DNA of 64,000 bases from JBEBGV01 sp040081265 (GCA_040081265.1 JBEBGV010000017.1:15626-79625); one strand, 5' to 3'. Numbered from the stretch's first letter, positions 16,472 through 25,121 are shown. Translations and numbers: made by a program. The notes: generated by a model not told the origin, from the letters alone.

Positions 16472-16477
16472 ATCATA
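16472..16477 (-). promoter_or_regulatory. -10 box for a leaderless start (M23 gene)
   Basis: TATGAT (16477-16472) is followed by 7 nt and ATG at 16464, so transcription should begin at or within one base of the start codon. No convincing -35 was found. Confidence 0.5.
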
Positions 16478-16554
16478 GCCGGACGCTGCGCGGTTGGGCT
16501 TGGGGCTGCGTTTCGAGCCCTTTTCCCGGAGCAGGGACAGCTCAAACACGATGG

Positions 16555-16560
16555 TAGGAT
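16555..16560 (+). promoter_or_regulatory. -10 box for a leaderless start (TerB-like gene)
   Basis: TAGGAT is followed by 6 nt (GACGCC) and ATG at 16567. There is no Shine-Dalgarno between. It is divergent from the M23 gene's similar site. Confidence 0.5.
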
Positions 16561-16566
16561 GACGCC

Positions 16567-17142
16567 ATGCCCAACGAAAACCCCCTTGGCGAGCGCGGTC
16601 GTGTCCTGGAGGACGACTATTTCCGGAAGAAGGATCGCGAGCTGATCGAAAAAATGCGTCAGGCCTCGGCTGCCGAGGCGGCGAGTCGTGAGTTGAGCGC
16701 GAAAAGCGGGTTGCGGGATCCGGAGATGCTCGAGGAGCTGCAGGCGTTGGGATTCACCCCCGACACCGTCGCCTTGCTGCCCCTGGTGCCTCTACTCCAG
16801 ATGGCGTGGGCGGAAGGCGGGGTCAGCGAGGCCGAACGGACCTTGATCCTGCAGCTTGCCGGGACGCGGGGAATTGAAGACGGCAGCGCGGCTGACCGGC
16901 AGCTCCGGTCCTGGCTTTCGAGCCGTCCCGACGCGCAGGTGTTCTCGAGTGCGTCGAGACTCATCCGGGCAACGCTCGACTCAGAGGCCTCCGGCGTCGC
17001 CCCGCTGACCGCTGACGACCTTGTGAAGTACTGCGAGCAGATCGCCGCCGCGTCGGGCGGGATATTCGGAATCGGGCGTGTGTCGTCAGAAGAGCGCGCG
17101 CTGCTCGATACGATTGCCCGAGACCTGGCGCATAAGAAGTAG
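16567..17142 (+). CDS. TerB-like (tellurite-resistance/DUF533-type) helical protein
   Basis: This is a 191-residue soluble, helical protein. The stretch LPLVPLLQMAWAEGGVSEAERTLILQLA resembles the TerB/DUF533 core, in which acidic residues bind metal. A charged, coiled-coil-prone N-terminus (about residues 1-45) precedes it. The C-terminus ends with SSEERALLDTIARDL, a second TerB-like helix. The cellular role is unknown; relatives occur in stress responses and as stand-alone genes. The ATG at 16567 lies 6 nt after a TAGGAT -10 box. It is the last gene before tRNA-Glu and the island, and is not obviously part of either. Confidence 0.6.
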   Translation: MPNENPLGERGRVLEDDYFRKKDRELIEKMRQASAAEAASRELSAKSGLRDPEMLEELQALGFTPDTVALLPLVPLLQMAWAEGGVSEAERTLILQLAGTRGIEDGSAADRQLRSWLSSRPDAQVFSSASRLIRATLDSEASGVAPLTADDLVKYCEQIAAASGGIFGIGRVSSEERALLDTIARDLAHKK

Positions 17143-17180
17143 CCTGCGCTGAGCGCGAGCGGACCTCGACGTTCAGCGCC

Positions 17181-17202
17181 GCTTGCGCGTCGACGCGCAA
17201 GC
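17181..17202. terminator. Perfect 22-bp palindrome downstream of the TerB-like gene
   Basis: The half-site GCTTGCGCGTC is followed immediately by its exact reverse complement. It lies 39 nt after the stop of the plus-strand gene and downstream of the minus-strand tRNA-Glu, so it could terminate both. There is no T-run, so the role is inferred. Confidence 0.45.
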
Positions 17203-17369
17203 CAATCGACCGTCCATGCATCAGACGCCTTCGGTTGGGGATGGTGCGAACCCCGTGCCCGGTCGTCCACCGATGAACGCGCGACGACGATAGCATCGTC
17301 TGAGCGGTGGCCGCCGTGGAATGAAGACCGACGAGTGAGGCGAGTGAAGGATGGCTTGCCGTCCGAAGC

Positions 17370-17392
17370 TCGCTCAGGATTCCAGTGAGCGA
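17370..17392 (-). terminator. Hairpin just 3' of tRNA-Glu
   Basis: TCGCTCA (17370-17376) and TGAGCGA (17386-17392) form a 7-bp stem with a 9-nt loop, 5 nt beyond the CCA end of tRNA-Glu in the direction of its transcription. The AGTGAAGGATGG motif occurs on both sides of it. There is no T-tract. Confidence 0.4.
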
Positions 17393-17396
17393 AGGA

Positions 17397-17471
17397 TGGT
17401 ACCGGTACGGGGATTCGAACCCCGGTCCCGTGGCTGAGAACCACGTGTCCTGACCCCTAGACGATACCGGC
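17397..17471 (-). tRNA. tRNA-Glu (anticodon CTC)
   Basis: Read on the minus strand, the 75-nt gene folds with an acceptor stem GCCGGTA / TACCGGT (a G-U closing pair) and a D-arm. The anticodon stem CGTGG / CCACG has loop TTCTCAG, giving anticodon CTC. The T-arm is GGGG-TTCGAAT-CCCC and the 3' CCA is encoded. A promoter TTGCGA-N17-TATCAT lies upstream at 17489-17517. The half from the anticodon loop to the 5' end, with its promoter region, is duplicated at 28135-28218, marking this gene as the left boundary of an apparent genomic island. Confidence 0.97.
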
Positions 17472-17473
17472 GT
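17434..17473. repeat. Left copy of the 40-bp direct repeat (putative attL)
   Basis: These 40 bp are identical to 28135-28174. They run from the anticodon loop of tRNA-Glu to two bases before its 5' end. A further stretch of about 45 bp of upstream sequence is similar but not identical. The repeat breaks exactly at the anticodon loop, a common crossover site for tRNA-targeting integrases. Confidence 0.85.
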
Positions 17474-17488
17474 GGGGGCGAAACGTTA

Positions 17489-17517
17489 ATGATATCAGCG
17501 GGTTGGCCGGGTCGCAA
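17489..17517 (-). promoter_or_regulatory. tRNA-Glu promoter
   Basis: TTGCGA (17517-17512), 17 nt, TATCAT (17494-17489) on the minus strand, ending 17 nt before the tRNA 5' end. The same architecture is conserved, with TTGCTA, at the truncated copy near 28200. Confidence 0.7.
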
Positions 17518-17689
17518 CTTGGTGGCCCTGGACGTTTGCGCCAGCCATGCGCCAATCTCCCGCCTTCCACAACGCCTGGGCGTCGCTTGACAGTCTTCGC
17601 AGGCCGGGCTCATCGGCGTATGTATAGCGGGATTCTGTCTTGTTGGTGAGCAGGCACGTGGCAAATTGCCACCAGATCCGGACATGCAC
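17495..17689 (-). CDS. Short open frame of unknown nature beside tRNA-Glu
   Basis: A 64-codon frame starts with GTG at 17689 and reads MHVRIWWQFATCLLTNKTE onward to the tRNA promoter region. Its 3' end overlaps the tRNA-Glu promoter. It has no Shine-Dalgarno and no recognised domain, and ends 10 bp short of the NTPase gene's stop on its other side. It could be the C-terminal scrap of a gene cut by island integration, or chance. I report it because this stretch between tRNA and NTPase holds nothing else. Confidence 0.2.
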   Translation of the reverse strand: MHVRIWWQFATCLLTNKTESRYTYADEPGLRRLSSDAQALWKAGDWRMAGANVQGHQVATRPTR

Positions 17690-17698
17690 GCCGCATCT

Positions 17699-20600
17699 TC
17701 AACCTCCGAGTGGAGGTATCCGACGTCGTCGGGGCCACTCAAAGCCTGTGCGAAGGCTCCGTTGGAGTCTGCCTACCGTGGGAGACGAACCAGCCGAGAG
17801 GGCCAGCGAGGCTATCTGCGCGAGGTGCGGCTCGCTGGCGTGATTCCTGGCTAAGCCATTCAGCCGCTCGATTAAGTTCCGACGTCGCGACGGATCAGCC
17901 TCGGCCAAGGTCGCGATACAGAGCGCCTTGGCCAGTTGCTCGCGCACCGCTAAATCGCGCCGGTGCTGCGAGTGCAGAGTTTCAATCCGTTCGACCACAA
18001 TTAAACGTCGCGCCGGGTCGGCTTCGGCATCAACAGTGTTGAACAGCGCCCGAGCCAGCTGCTTGCGCACCGCTGGCTCCCGCCCGTGCTGCGTATGCAG
18101 CACCTCGATCCGGTTGGCCGTGGTCAACCGTCGGGCAGCATCGGGCTCGGTGATGGTCGCGCTATACAGCGCCCGAGCCAGCTGCTTACGCACCGCTGGC
18201 TCCCGCCCGTGTTGCGTATGCAGCACCTCGATCCGGTTGGCCACGCCGAGCCGTCCGGCCGGGTCAGGCTCGCGGACGGCGACGTTCACGAGAGCCCTAG
18301 CCAGCGGCTCGCGCAGCGCCGCTTCTTGTCCGTGCTGCGAGTGCAGCGCCTCGATCCGTGCCACTGCGGCCAAACGCTGCGCCAGGTCTGGTTCGGCACC
18401 GGTTGCGCTGAGAGCTCTGGCCAACGCCTCGCGTACCACTGGCTCCTGCCCGTGCTGCGAGTGCAGCGCCTCGATTCGTTCGACCACATTTGACCGTCGC
18501 GCGGGGTCGGGTTCGGCGTTCCCCGCATTGACCAGCGCTCTGACTAAGTGCTCGCGCACCGCCGGCTCCCACCCATGCTGCGTGTGCAGCGCCTCGACCC
18601 TTTCAGCCAGGGCCAGCCGTCTGGCCGGGTCGGGTTCGAAGGCGGTCGCGTTGGCAAGTGCCGAGGCTAGCGGCTCCCGCACGGCGGGCTCCTGCCCGTG
18701 CCTCGCGTGCAGGACCCCGAGCCGGTCGGCTACAGCCAGCCATCGCGCCGGATCGCGTTCGCCGCTGGTCACGTTGAACAGCGCCTTGGCGAGCTGTTCG
18801 CGCGCCTCTGGGTCTCCCCCGTGCTGGGTGTGCAGCGCCTCGAGCTCTTCCACCAAGGCGAACCGTCGCGCCGGGTCGGGTTGTCCGGCGGTCGCGTTCA
18901 GCAGCGCCCTAGCCAGTAGCTTTCGCACCGCCAACTCTTGCCCATGTTGCGTGTGCAGCACCCTGATCCGTTCGACCACATCTAACCGTCGCGTTGGGTC
19001 GGGTTCGGCAACGGTCTGGTTGAAGAGCGCCTTGGCCAACGCCTCGCGCACCACTGGCTCCTGCCCGTGTTGCGTATGCAATGCATCTAACCGGTCGACC
19101 ACGGCTAGCCGTCGGACCGGATCGGGCTCGCCGACGGTTGCGTTGAACAGCGCTTTGGCCAAAGGCTCTCGCACCTCTGGTTCCTGCCCATGCTGCGTGT
19201 GCAGTGCATCGATCCTTTCAGCCACGGCCAGCCGTCTGCCCGGGTCATGTTCGACGCAGCCCACGTTGTAGAGTGCCCAGGCAACGCAACCGCGTACAAC
19301 TGCCACTTGCCAGACGTGCTCGTGCAGCAGTTCGATCCATTTGCTTTCGTCCAGATGAAGGCCCGGGTCGGATTCGCCGAAGGTCGCACCGAAGCGCGCC
19401 CTGGCCCGTTGCATGCGCACCGCAGCCTCTTTCAAGCAACGCACGTGCAGAGCCTCGATTCGTTCGGCTACCACCAGCCGTTGCACGGGGTCGGGCTCGC
19501 GAAAGGCCGCGGCCAAGAGCGTCTTGGCCACGCCCGCACCCACCGAAGCGTGTTGGCCGTGCTGCGCGTGCAACGCATCGATCTGGTCGGCTACCGCCAG
19601 ACACCGCGCAGTGTCGGGCGCGGTGTTTATCACGTTGATGAGACCCATTACCACTGCCGCTTTGAGCTCATGCCGTAGGCTGGGCGGCAGTTCGCAGAGC
19701 CAAGCCGACCAATCGCGATCGTCCGGCCGCTTCCACGCTGCCCCGAAACAGATTAATAGCGACCCGTAAGACGCGTCGCCCTCGCTGATCGCGTCCAAGG
19801 CGAAGCGCATGATGTTGACGCTCGGATTGACGCCTACCTCTGGGAACCAGGAAAGGTAGTCCAGTAGAAGTAGACCCGCATACTCCCACGCCTCCGGATG
19901 TCCCCACGACCGCGTCAGCAGAGAGTTGGCTGTGTTAATCGTCACCGAAACCTGGCGTGTGCCAGTTGTAGCCTCCCCCCGAAGACGCATGAGGACAAAA
20001 AATTCTCCCAGCAAGTCCGGGGCAATCGGCCCGAGCGGTGGACCCGGCTCTGAAAGGGATGCCAATACGGCCAGGGTCGTGGGAGACAACGCGGCCACCC
20101 GTTGGCTGAATTCGTCGTCGTCGGCACACGTACCCTGCGTTAGCGTGGCCTCGTAGAGCAGATCGAGGTGCTCGTCGGTGATCCCTGCGGTCCTCCATTG
20201 TTGGATCTGCCCTTTGAGGATGCTCTCAACCAGTAGCTCGGGCGACCAACTCGGCGCCGCCATACTCCCAGATTCGGCCAGTGCTGCAGCGGTGAGCAAT
20301 GCAAAAAGAGGGCGAAACTGGCCGCGCAGCCGTTCGCCAGTAGATACAATCGCCTGATGTTCTGTCGCTGACGGCTCGCGCCGCACGCGGCGCCTTAGCT
20401 CAGCACGCGCGATGTCTTCAAATTCAACGCGATCAGGTTCGAGTGAGATCGGCAGCGTTACGGCGTCTAAATCCCGTGCGAGCTCGCTGACGTGCCAGTC
20501 CGACCACAACGCTCCATGTGTGGCGCGGTCCAAAAGCACGACGCGTATCCTTGGTTGTCGCGACAAGGTCCTTGGCGAGCCACTCTCAGAACGCGCTCGT

Positions 20601-20830
20601 GGACCGGCACGGAGCAACAGTGATTCGATCCACGTGAACGCGGATTGACCACCGACTCGCTTCGACGCGGCGTAGTCGAGTACGACCAAAGTGTCTCGTG
20701 TGGCGACCCATTGTTGTGGCCATGACACCGATGGGGATCCGTAGAAGCCCGCGAGCCAATGCTCCTCGTGGCACCAGTCACACAGTTCCAGCGCCAGCCG
20801 GCTCTTGCCTATACCTGCTGGTCCTGTCAC
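17699..20830 (-). CDS. P-loop NTPase with about fifteen 41-residue helical repeats; 5' end probably lost
   Basis: The visible frame encodes 1043 residues. It opens directly with a Walker A motif (GPAGIGKSRLALEL) and a Walker B-like strand (TLVVLDYA). A helical region of about 300 residues follows, then a long array of 41-residue repeats with the core LHTQHGQEP-VREALAKAL (about residues 405-1000). This layout is that of STAND-type NTPases with TPR-like sensors, a group that includes immune ATPases. The frame stays open upstream of the GTG at 20830 and encodes plausible protein (RTLLEDAVFSILRVTGPAG) until a TGA at 20882. The Walker A should not lie at the very N-terminus, so an effector domain appears missing. 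No Shine-Dalgarno is seen. It is possibly a pseudogene or 5'-truncated. Confidence 0.65.
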   Translation of the reverse strand: MTGPAGIGKSRLALELCDWCHEEHWLAGFYGSPSVSWPQQWVATRDTLVVLDYAASKRVGGQSAFTWIESLLLRAGPRARSESGSPRTLSRQPRIRVVLLDRATHGALWSDWHVSELARDLDAVTLPISLEPDRVEFEDIARAELRRRVRREPSATEHQAIVSTGERLRGQFRPLFALLTAAALAESGSMAAPSWSPELLVESILKGQIQQWRTAGITDEHLDLLYEATLTQGTCADDDEFSQRVAALSPTTLAVLASLSEPGPPLGPIAPDLLGEFFVLMRLRGEATTGTRQVSVTINTANSLLTRSWGHPEAWEYAGLLLLDYLSWFPEVGVNPSVNIMRFALDAISEGDASYGSLLICFGAAWKRPDDRDWSAWLCELPPSLRHELKAAVVMGLINVINTAPDTARCLAVADQIDALHAQHGQHASVGAGVAKTLLAAAFREPDPVQRLVVAERIEALHVRCLKEAAVRMQRARARFGATFGESDPGLHLDESKWIELLHEHVWQVAVVRGCVAWALYNVGCVEHDPGRRLAVAERIDALHTQHGQEPEVREPLAKALFNATVGEPDPVRRLAVVDRLDALHTQHGQEPVVREALAKALFNQTVAEPDPTRRLDVVERIRVLHTQHGQELAVRKLLARALLNATAGQPDPARRFALVEELEALHTQHGGDPEAREQLAKALFNVTSGERDPARWLAVADRLGVLHARHGQEPAVREPLASALANATAFEPDPARRLALAERVEALHTQHGWEPAVREHLVRALVNAGNAEPDPARRSNVVERIEALHSQHGQEPVVREALARALSATGAEPDLAQRLAAVARIEALHSQHGQEAALREPLARALVNVAVREPDPAGRLGVANRIEVLHTQHGREPAVRKQLARALYSATITEPDAARRLTTANRIEVLHTQHGREPAVRKQLARALFNTVDAEADPARRLIVVERIETLHSQHRRDLAVREQLAKALCIATLAEADPSRRRNLIERLNGLARNHASEPHLAQIASLALSAGSSPTVGRLQRSLRTGFEWPRRRRIPPLGG
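17830..19620. repeat. In-gene tandem repeat array, 123-bp period
   Basis: About fifteen diverged units of 123 bp (one is 120 bp) encode the 41-residue repeats of the NTPase. Near-identical neighbours occur around 18060-18260, where two units share long exact stretches, suggesting recent unequal crossing-over or gene conversion. Confidence 0.85.
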
Positions 20831-20882
20831 CCGTAAGATGCTGAAAACTGCGTCTTCGAGTAGCGTCCGGAAACGAAACGCT

Positions 20883-21253
20883 CAAATTAGGCCAGCGGTC
20901 ACGCCTTGTCGACCAACAGTCGTCCGTGTTTGCCACGACAACGGCTCTCAACAACGTGCCGGTGCAGGTCTTCTCGACGTTTGCTTAGTCAAGACACCCT
21001 ATAGTTCTAGACCCTCGCCCGCCGACGAGGAATTGGCCGAGGTGAGACATGGTTTTGCCGTGGGTAACTCGTTTCATAAGAATTCTGCCTCGCCTCATCG
21101 ACCTCACGCGCTGCGAATCAGTCCGTCAAAACGGTCTTCACAGAACCTAGCCCCGCTCTTTTGACGCGGTTCAGCCTTGGCAGGCAGTGGCGAAGCTGTT
21201 TCCTTCTGTCTTTGCAAGTTGGCGCTAGACAAGTCCTCTTTGCAGCGCACAGA
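20883..21253. other. Gene-free stretch within the island
   Basis: No supportable gene was found on either strand. The NTPase reading frame stops at 20882, and the next gene's signal peptide begins at 21254. A plus-strand frame ending at 20987 reads QRSRLVDQQSSVFATTTALN, but its upstream is closed and no family is recognised. The stretch may hold a deletion scar that removed the NTPase N-terminus. Confidence 0.4.
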
Positions 21254-24200
21254 ATGCGCGCCATGACCAGGGCGTATCGGAGACTTGCCGGAAGTGATGT
21301 CGGGGCAACCTCGAGGTTGGCGGTCGTCCTTGCCGCCTTCTTGATGTCGCTCGTCTTTGGGCTCGTTCCCTTGAGGGCGGGCGAAGATATCGGGACTGTC
21401 GGCGCTTCAACCAATTTGATCGTTGTCGATACGCCAACTGCCGTAACGTTTACCGCAGTCCTCACCGATTCAGCATTCTGGAAACATGACTCCCAGCGCG
21501 TCCTGCTAGTTCGCACCGATGCGTCAGGGAACCCTACAGCCTTTGTAGGAACGATGAACGATGTGGGAAGCCGAGGCGATGAGACAAAGCGGGACCACGT
21601 CTATTCGCTCGCCGTAGCCCTCGATGAGCCGGTTATCGGTCCGATCTATTTCAAAGTGTTTGCTCGGTTTGGACGCTACGCTCGATTCAATCCAGATGGC
21701 GATTGGGATTCGGTGCTAAGCGCCCTCAGCCAAACCGGTTCATCACAGCATCCGGACCGAATGAGCGCGTTGCCGCGGGGGTTGCGCCAGTATGCGTCAT
21801 CGAGCGTAATCCGAATAGATGCTGTAGCGCCTGCTCGCGATCCCGAATGTGGTGCCTGCGTGTTTGGCCCACAAACATTCATGCGCCGTCGCAGCGCCGG
21901 CCCGGATACAGAGCGCATAACGTTCGGCGGCAACCCAGCAGCGGACTACATCATCGACATCCTCGTGGATATGGGTGCGGCCAATAACCGCGTGACGCTG
22001 AACGGTGAAACACTTTTATGGTCAAGCGTCGATGGTGAACGTGCTCCCAGACACATAAGAACAGCAGTGAAGCTATCGACCCAGAACGAGTTGGTTGTCC
22101 GAATGGCTGGGAAGCCGGGTTCGACAATCACGGTTTCGATCTTGGGCGGGGCCAAGAGTGTGGGAACCCAGGGTGGTACCATCGTCGCGGCACAGGGGGG
22201 AGGCGTGCTCACAATCCCTCCCGGCGCGCTTACTGTGCCGCAGGAGGTTCATGTAACTTACGCTACGAACTTTGTTCCAGTGCCTGAACTAGCAGGATTT
22301 GGTCCGTCGGGCCCCGCATGGATCCTTGAACCAGAAGGTTTGATACTCGGCGCATCCGCAACGCTCACAATCAACGTCGGCGGCATAGTCGTTCCCAACG
22401 GCTCTTCTATCGACAACCTACTGTTTGCCCATTACGGACAACGGCCTGTTGTGGAAATCGTCGAGCCACGGTTTCTGTCCTCGACGCAGACTGTCGAAGT
22501 CGACCTCCTTCATTTCAGCACCTTGCTTGGTTGGTTTCAGAACCAAGCCGCTACGGTCATCGATCAGCGCGCAAAAGCCTACACCAGTCCCGACAACAAG
22601 TGGAAAGTAAGCGGGTATGGATGGGGTCTCTCGACCCTCAAATGGTATGTCGAACCAACGGCGAATCCGACGATACTGACGCCGCAAGAAATAACCGCCG
22701 CTTTAAAGCAGTGGACAGATGTGTCGTCTCTTCATTTCGAACAGACCAACACCCGCAGTCAGGCACAGATAGTGTTTGTCGAAGACAAAACACTCAATCC
22801 AGCTTGCATCGGGCCCGTTTGCATACCCAAGTTTCTATCAATATTTTGTGTGGTGGCACGGTCTGGCTTCGGTCAGACTTGCGGAACCTATTTCGCTAGC
22901 AAAGGAACCGGCATCTTAACTGCGAACGATCAACTGACCATTCACATGGGTTCGAATGACCTTGAAACATTTAAGACGGAGCTTCGTGGCAGTCTGATTC
23001 ACGAGATCGGACATGCGCTTGGGATCGCTCACACTCCAAGTTTCGTTTACCCCTGCGCGCTTGCGCCGGTGATGACCAGTCAAGACAGTTGTTACCCTCA
23101 GTCGCTAGCAACGCCGGACGTCGCCGCAATTCAGTATAAATACGGCGCTCCTCTCTCTCCGCCGAGCCCTGATGCCTACGCGGTGACGCAAGGGACAACG
23201 CTCACTGTGCCCCCGCCAGGGGTATTAGTAAACGACACAGTTCCGACCAGCTTCGTTTCTGTCACGTTTCTAAACGCGCCGCAGGGGTTCGTCAGTCAGG
23301 GCAGCGGCGCGTTCACCTACACGCCTCCACAAGGCGTGTCTGGCTCGATTCAGTTCGCTTACTCAATTCATACAACCGCAGCTGACAGTGTCAGCGCAAC
23401 GATCACAATCCAAGTAAACCCAGCGCCACCTCCAGCGGGAATATCCCTAACGCTGCTGAGTGCGACTGGGACAGGGACCTCCGGACCAACCCGGCTAGCA
23501 ATCACTCCCTCTGGCAACTTCCTGTTCGCACTATTGGGAACGTCAAGCGTCGGCGTTTTTCAAGTGGCATCTGATGGTGGCCTTACGCCAGTGGGTGGTT
23601 CGCCATTTCCGATGGTGGGAACAAATCTCAGGATTGCAGTCGATTCCCTCGGACGCTTCTTGTTTGTCACGAACACCACGACAGACGTTGTGAGCGTCTT
23701 TTCCATTCAACAGACGGGAGCCTTGGTTGAAGTATCAGGGTCACCATTTCCGGCCGGGCCGAATCCCCAGGGCTTGGCAGTCGCGCCGACGGGCGATAGG
23801 ATTTTCGTCGCAAATTTCGGCGATGCGGTGAGTTTGCCGTCAATCAGTGTCTTCAATCTCACGAGCGACGGAGTTCTGTCGGAGGTTGGAGCCTCTCCGT
23901 TCCCTGCACCGTTCGCGAGCCCAACAAGCATGGAGCTGGTCGCGCACCCAACGCTGCCCCTCCTAGTTGTTAGCGGAGATGATTCGAGCGACCCGCGACA
24001 CGGCGTCAGCGTTCTCGCCATCAGTGCCTCTGGCACCTTGGCCGCCGTTTCAGGCTCGCCGTTTGTCTCAGGAGCTTTGAATGGTGGTTCGCGGGGCCTT
24101 GCCATCAGAGCAGATGGTGCGCGACTGTTCGTAGTAAACGCGCTCGATCTTGTGCTGAGCCCTGGGCAGGTATGCACACTGGCGCAACTATGCCTCCTAG

Positions 24201-24541
24201 ATACCTTGAGCGTCATGACCATTGGAGCGAATGGGACCCTGGCGCATGTGCCGGGGTCACCGTTCCCAATACCCAACATGGAGGTAGGCATTAGAAGTTT
24301 CCTCGCCATTCCCCCGAATGGCTCGCTGGTATTCACTCCGTATTCCTTTGAGCCCGCCGTGAATGGGGCCCTTGTGATTCACCAAGTAGGCGCTCAGGGT
24401 GCTGTTAGCGCCGTATCGGGTTCTCCGGTGACCGCGGGTATTGCCAATCCAAGGGGGCTGGTCGTCGCACCTTCGGGCCAGTTCCTGTATGTCGCCAACG
24501 CTGGGAGTCAGACAATCGCCGTCTTCAGAATCACAGACTGA
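21254..24541 (+). CDS. Secreted metzincin-like metalloprotease fused to a beta-propeller
   Basis: A protein of about 1095 residues with an N-terminal hydrophobic signal (LAVVLAAFLMSLVFGLVPL). It then has an Ig-like region, a ZU5-like segment (TIPPGALTVPQEVHVTY) and a zinc-protease domain with HEIGHALGIAH (HExxHxxGxxH, residues 583-593, DNA 23000-23032). A cadherin-like spacer with the PPGVLVNDT motif follows. The last 370 residues have six repeats of the form VxGSPFP, typical of lactonase/YncE seven-bladed propellers. I choose the ATG at 21254 because it gives a good signal peptide; 21263 is similar. It lies alone in the island, in low-GC sequence unlike the flanks, indicating transfer. Substrate unknown. 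Confidence 0.8.
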   Translation: MRAMTRAYRRLAGSDVGATSRLAVVLAAFLMSLVFGLVPLRAGEDIGTVGASTNLIVVDTPTAVTFTAVLTDSAFWKHDSQRVLLVRTDASGNPTAFVGTMNDVGSRGDETKRDHVYSLAVALDEPVIGPIYFKVFARFGRYARFNPDGDWDSVLSALSQTGSSQHPDRMSALPRGLRQYASSSVIRIDAVAPARDPECGACVFGPQTFMRRRSAGPDTERITFGGNPAADYIIDILVDMGAANNRVTLNGETLLWSSVDGERAPRHIRTAVKLSTQNELVVRMAGKPGSTITVSILGGAKSVGTQGGTIVAAQGGGVLTIPPGALTVPQEVHVTYATNFVPVPELAGFGPSGPAWILEPEGLILGASATLTINVGGIVVPNGSSIDNLLFAHYGQRPVVEIVEPRFLSSTQTVEVDLLHFSTLLGWFQNQAATVIDQRAKAYTSPDNKWKVSGYGWGLSTLKWYVEPTANPTILTPQEITAALKQWTDVSSLHFEQTNTRSQAQIVFVEDKTLNPACIGPVCIPKFLSIFCVVARSGFGQTCGTYFASKGTGILTANDQLTIHMGSNDLETFKTELRGSLIHEIGHALGIAHTPSFVYPCALAPVMTSQDSCYPQSLATPDVAAIQYKYGAPLSPPSPDAYAVTQGTTLTVPPPGVLVNDTVPTSFVSVTFLNAPQGFVSQGSGAFTYTPPQGVSGSIQFAYSIHTTAADSVSATITIQVNPAPPPAGISLTLLSATGTGTSGPTRLAITPSGNFLFALLGTSSVGVFQVASDGGLTPVGGSPFPMVGTNLRIAVDSLGRFLFVTNTTTDVVSVFSIQQTGALVEVSGSPFPAGPNPQGLAVAPTGDRIFVANFGDAVSLPSISVFNLTSDGVLSEVGASPFPAPFASPTSMELVAHPTLPLLVVSGDDSSDPRHGVSVLAISASGTLAAVSGSPFVSGALNGGSRGLAIRADGARLFVVNALDLVLSPGQVCTLAQLCLLDTLSVMTIGANGTLAHVPGSPFPIPNMEVGIRSFLAIPPNGSLVFTPYSFEPAVNGALVIHQVGAQGAVSAVSGSPVTAGIANPRGLVVAPSGQFLYVANAGSQTIAVFRITD

Positions 24542-24561
24542 AGGTGCCGTGAAGAAGACGC

Positions 24562-24690
24562 GCGCTTCAGGGGGTGATCGAGTCGGGCAAGCCGACGCAG
24601 AATGCGTACATCGAATCGTTCAACACCCCCTTCCGCGACGAGCACTTGAACGAGCGCTGGTTCACGGGCCTGGCACGTGCACAGGTCGTG
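24562..24690 (+). pseudogene. IS3-family transposase (OrfB) remnant
   Basis: Translated in one frame it reads IESGKPTQNAYIESFN, then FRDEHLNERWF. This is the C-terminal part of the IS3-type integrase core, including the last catalytic glutamate of the DDE triad. Neither the upstream DD part nor the C-terminal YNxxRPHSxL motif is present, so only about 43 codons survive. It lies 20 bp after the propeller gene's stop and shows past insertion-sequence activity in the island. Confidence 0.75.
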
Positions 24691-24722
24691 TGGCCTCCGC
24701 GATGTTGCCGTGCTGAACGAGC

Positions 24723-25121
24723 TCAGATCCAGCCGACGCGTTTGAGTGCCGTGGAAAAAGGCTCGCGCATGATCAGGATCCACTCTTCGTTCGAGATGTG
24801 GTCGGCGGACTTCCCCTTCGGGGGGACGAATTCGACCAGCAAGCTGAACGCATCTTGTCGCTGCCCGAGTTTCTGAGCGATTCGCTCTGCGAGACGGCCA
24901 TACTGCAGGTTTCCACCTCGATAATTCTTGTAGCCTGCGGCCTTGGCGATACTCCGCATGTTCAGCGCTCGGCCCTTGGCTTCCGCATGCGCCTTGAGGA
25001 AGTCCAGCTGTCGGCCGCCGGTCCGCGGCATGTTGGAAAGAACCCGCTCGAAGTCTTTGGCGCTCAAACGTGGCATCGGTGCTCCAGCGGTGTGCGTGAC
25101 GGTATCAATGGCGTTGGTCAT
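24723..25121 (-). CDS. Hypothetical 132-residue protein, nuclease-neighbour
   Basis: The protein is basic at its centre, with the segments SIAKAAGYKNYRGGNLQYGRL, LVEFVPPKG and HISNEEWILIMREPFSTALKRVGWI. The NEEW...R...ALKRVGW ending recurs in small proteins near restriction or HNH-type nucleases, from memory of such families, but I cannot name a domain. It is divergent from the NucS-like gene (173 bp between starts) and abuts the IS3 remnant at its 3' end. The second ATG (residue 16, MPRLSAKDFERV) is an equally good start. A DNA-linked role is plausible but not shown. Confidence 0.55.
   Translation of the reverse strand: MTNAIDTVTHTAGAPMPRLSAKDFERVLSNMPRTGGRQLDFLKAHAEAKGRALNMRSIAKAAGYKNYRGGNLQYGRLAERIAQKLGQRQDAFSLLVEFVPPKGKSADHISNEEWILIMREPFSTALKRVGWI

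Noticed and set aside
17928..19271. 447-codon plus-strand frame with serine/cysteine-rich repeats
   Set aside because: It is the complement of the NTPase 41-residue repeat array; its apparent repeats mirror that array.
17830..19620. Regular repeats that could suggest a CRISPR array
   Set aside because: The 123-bp units are contiguous coding repeats with no constant-repeat/variable-spacer structure, and there are no cas genes.
20805..21164. 119-codon plus-strand frame near the NTPase 5' end
   Set aside because: No recognisable domain, overlaps the NTPase Walker A region antisense, and has no ribosome site.
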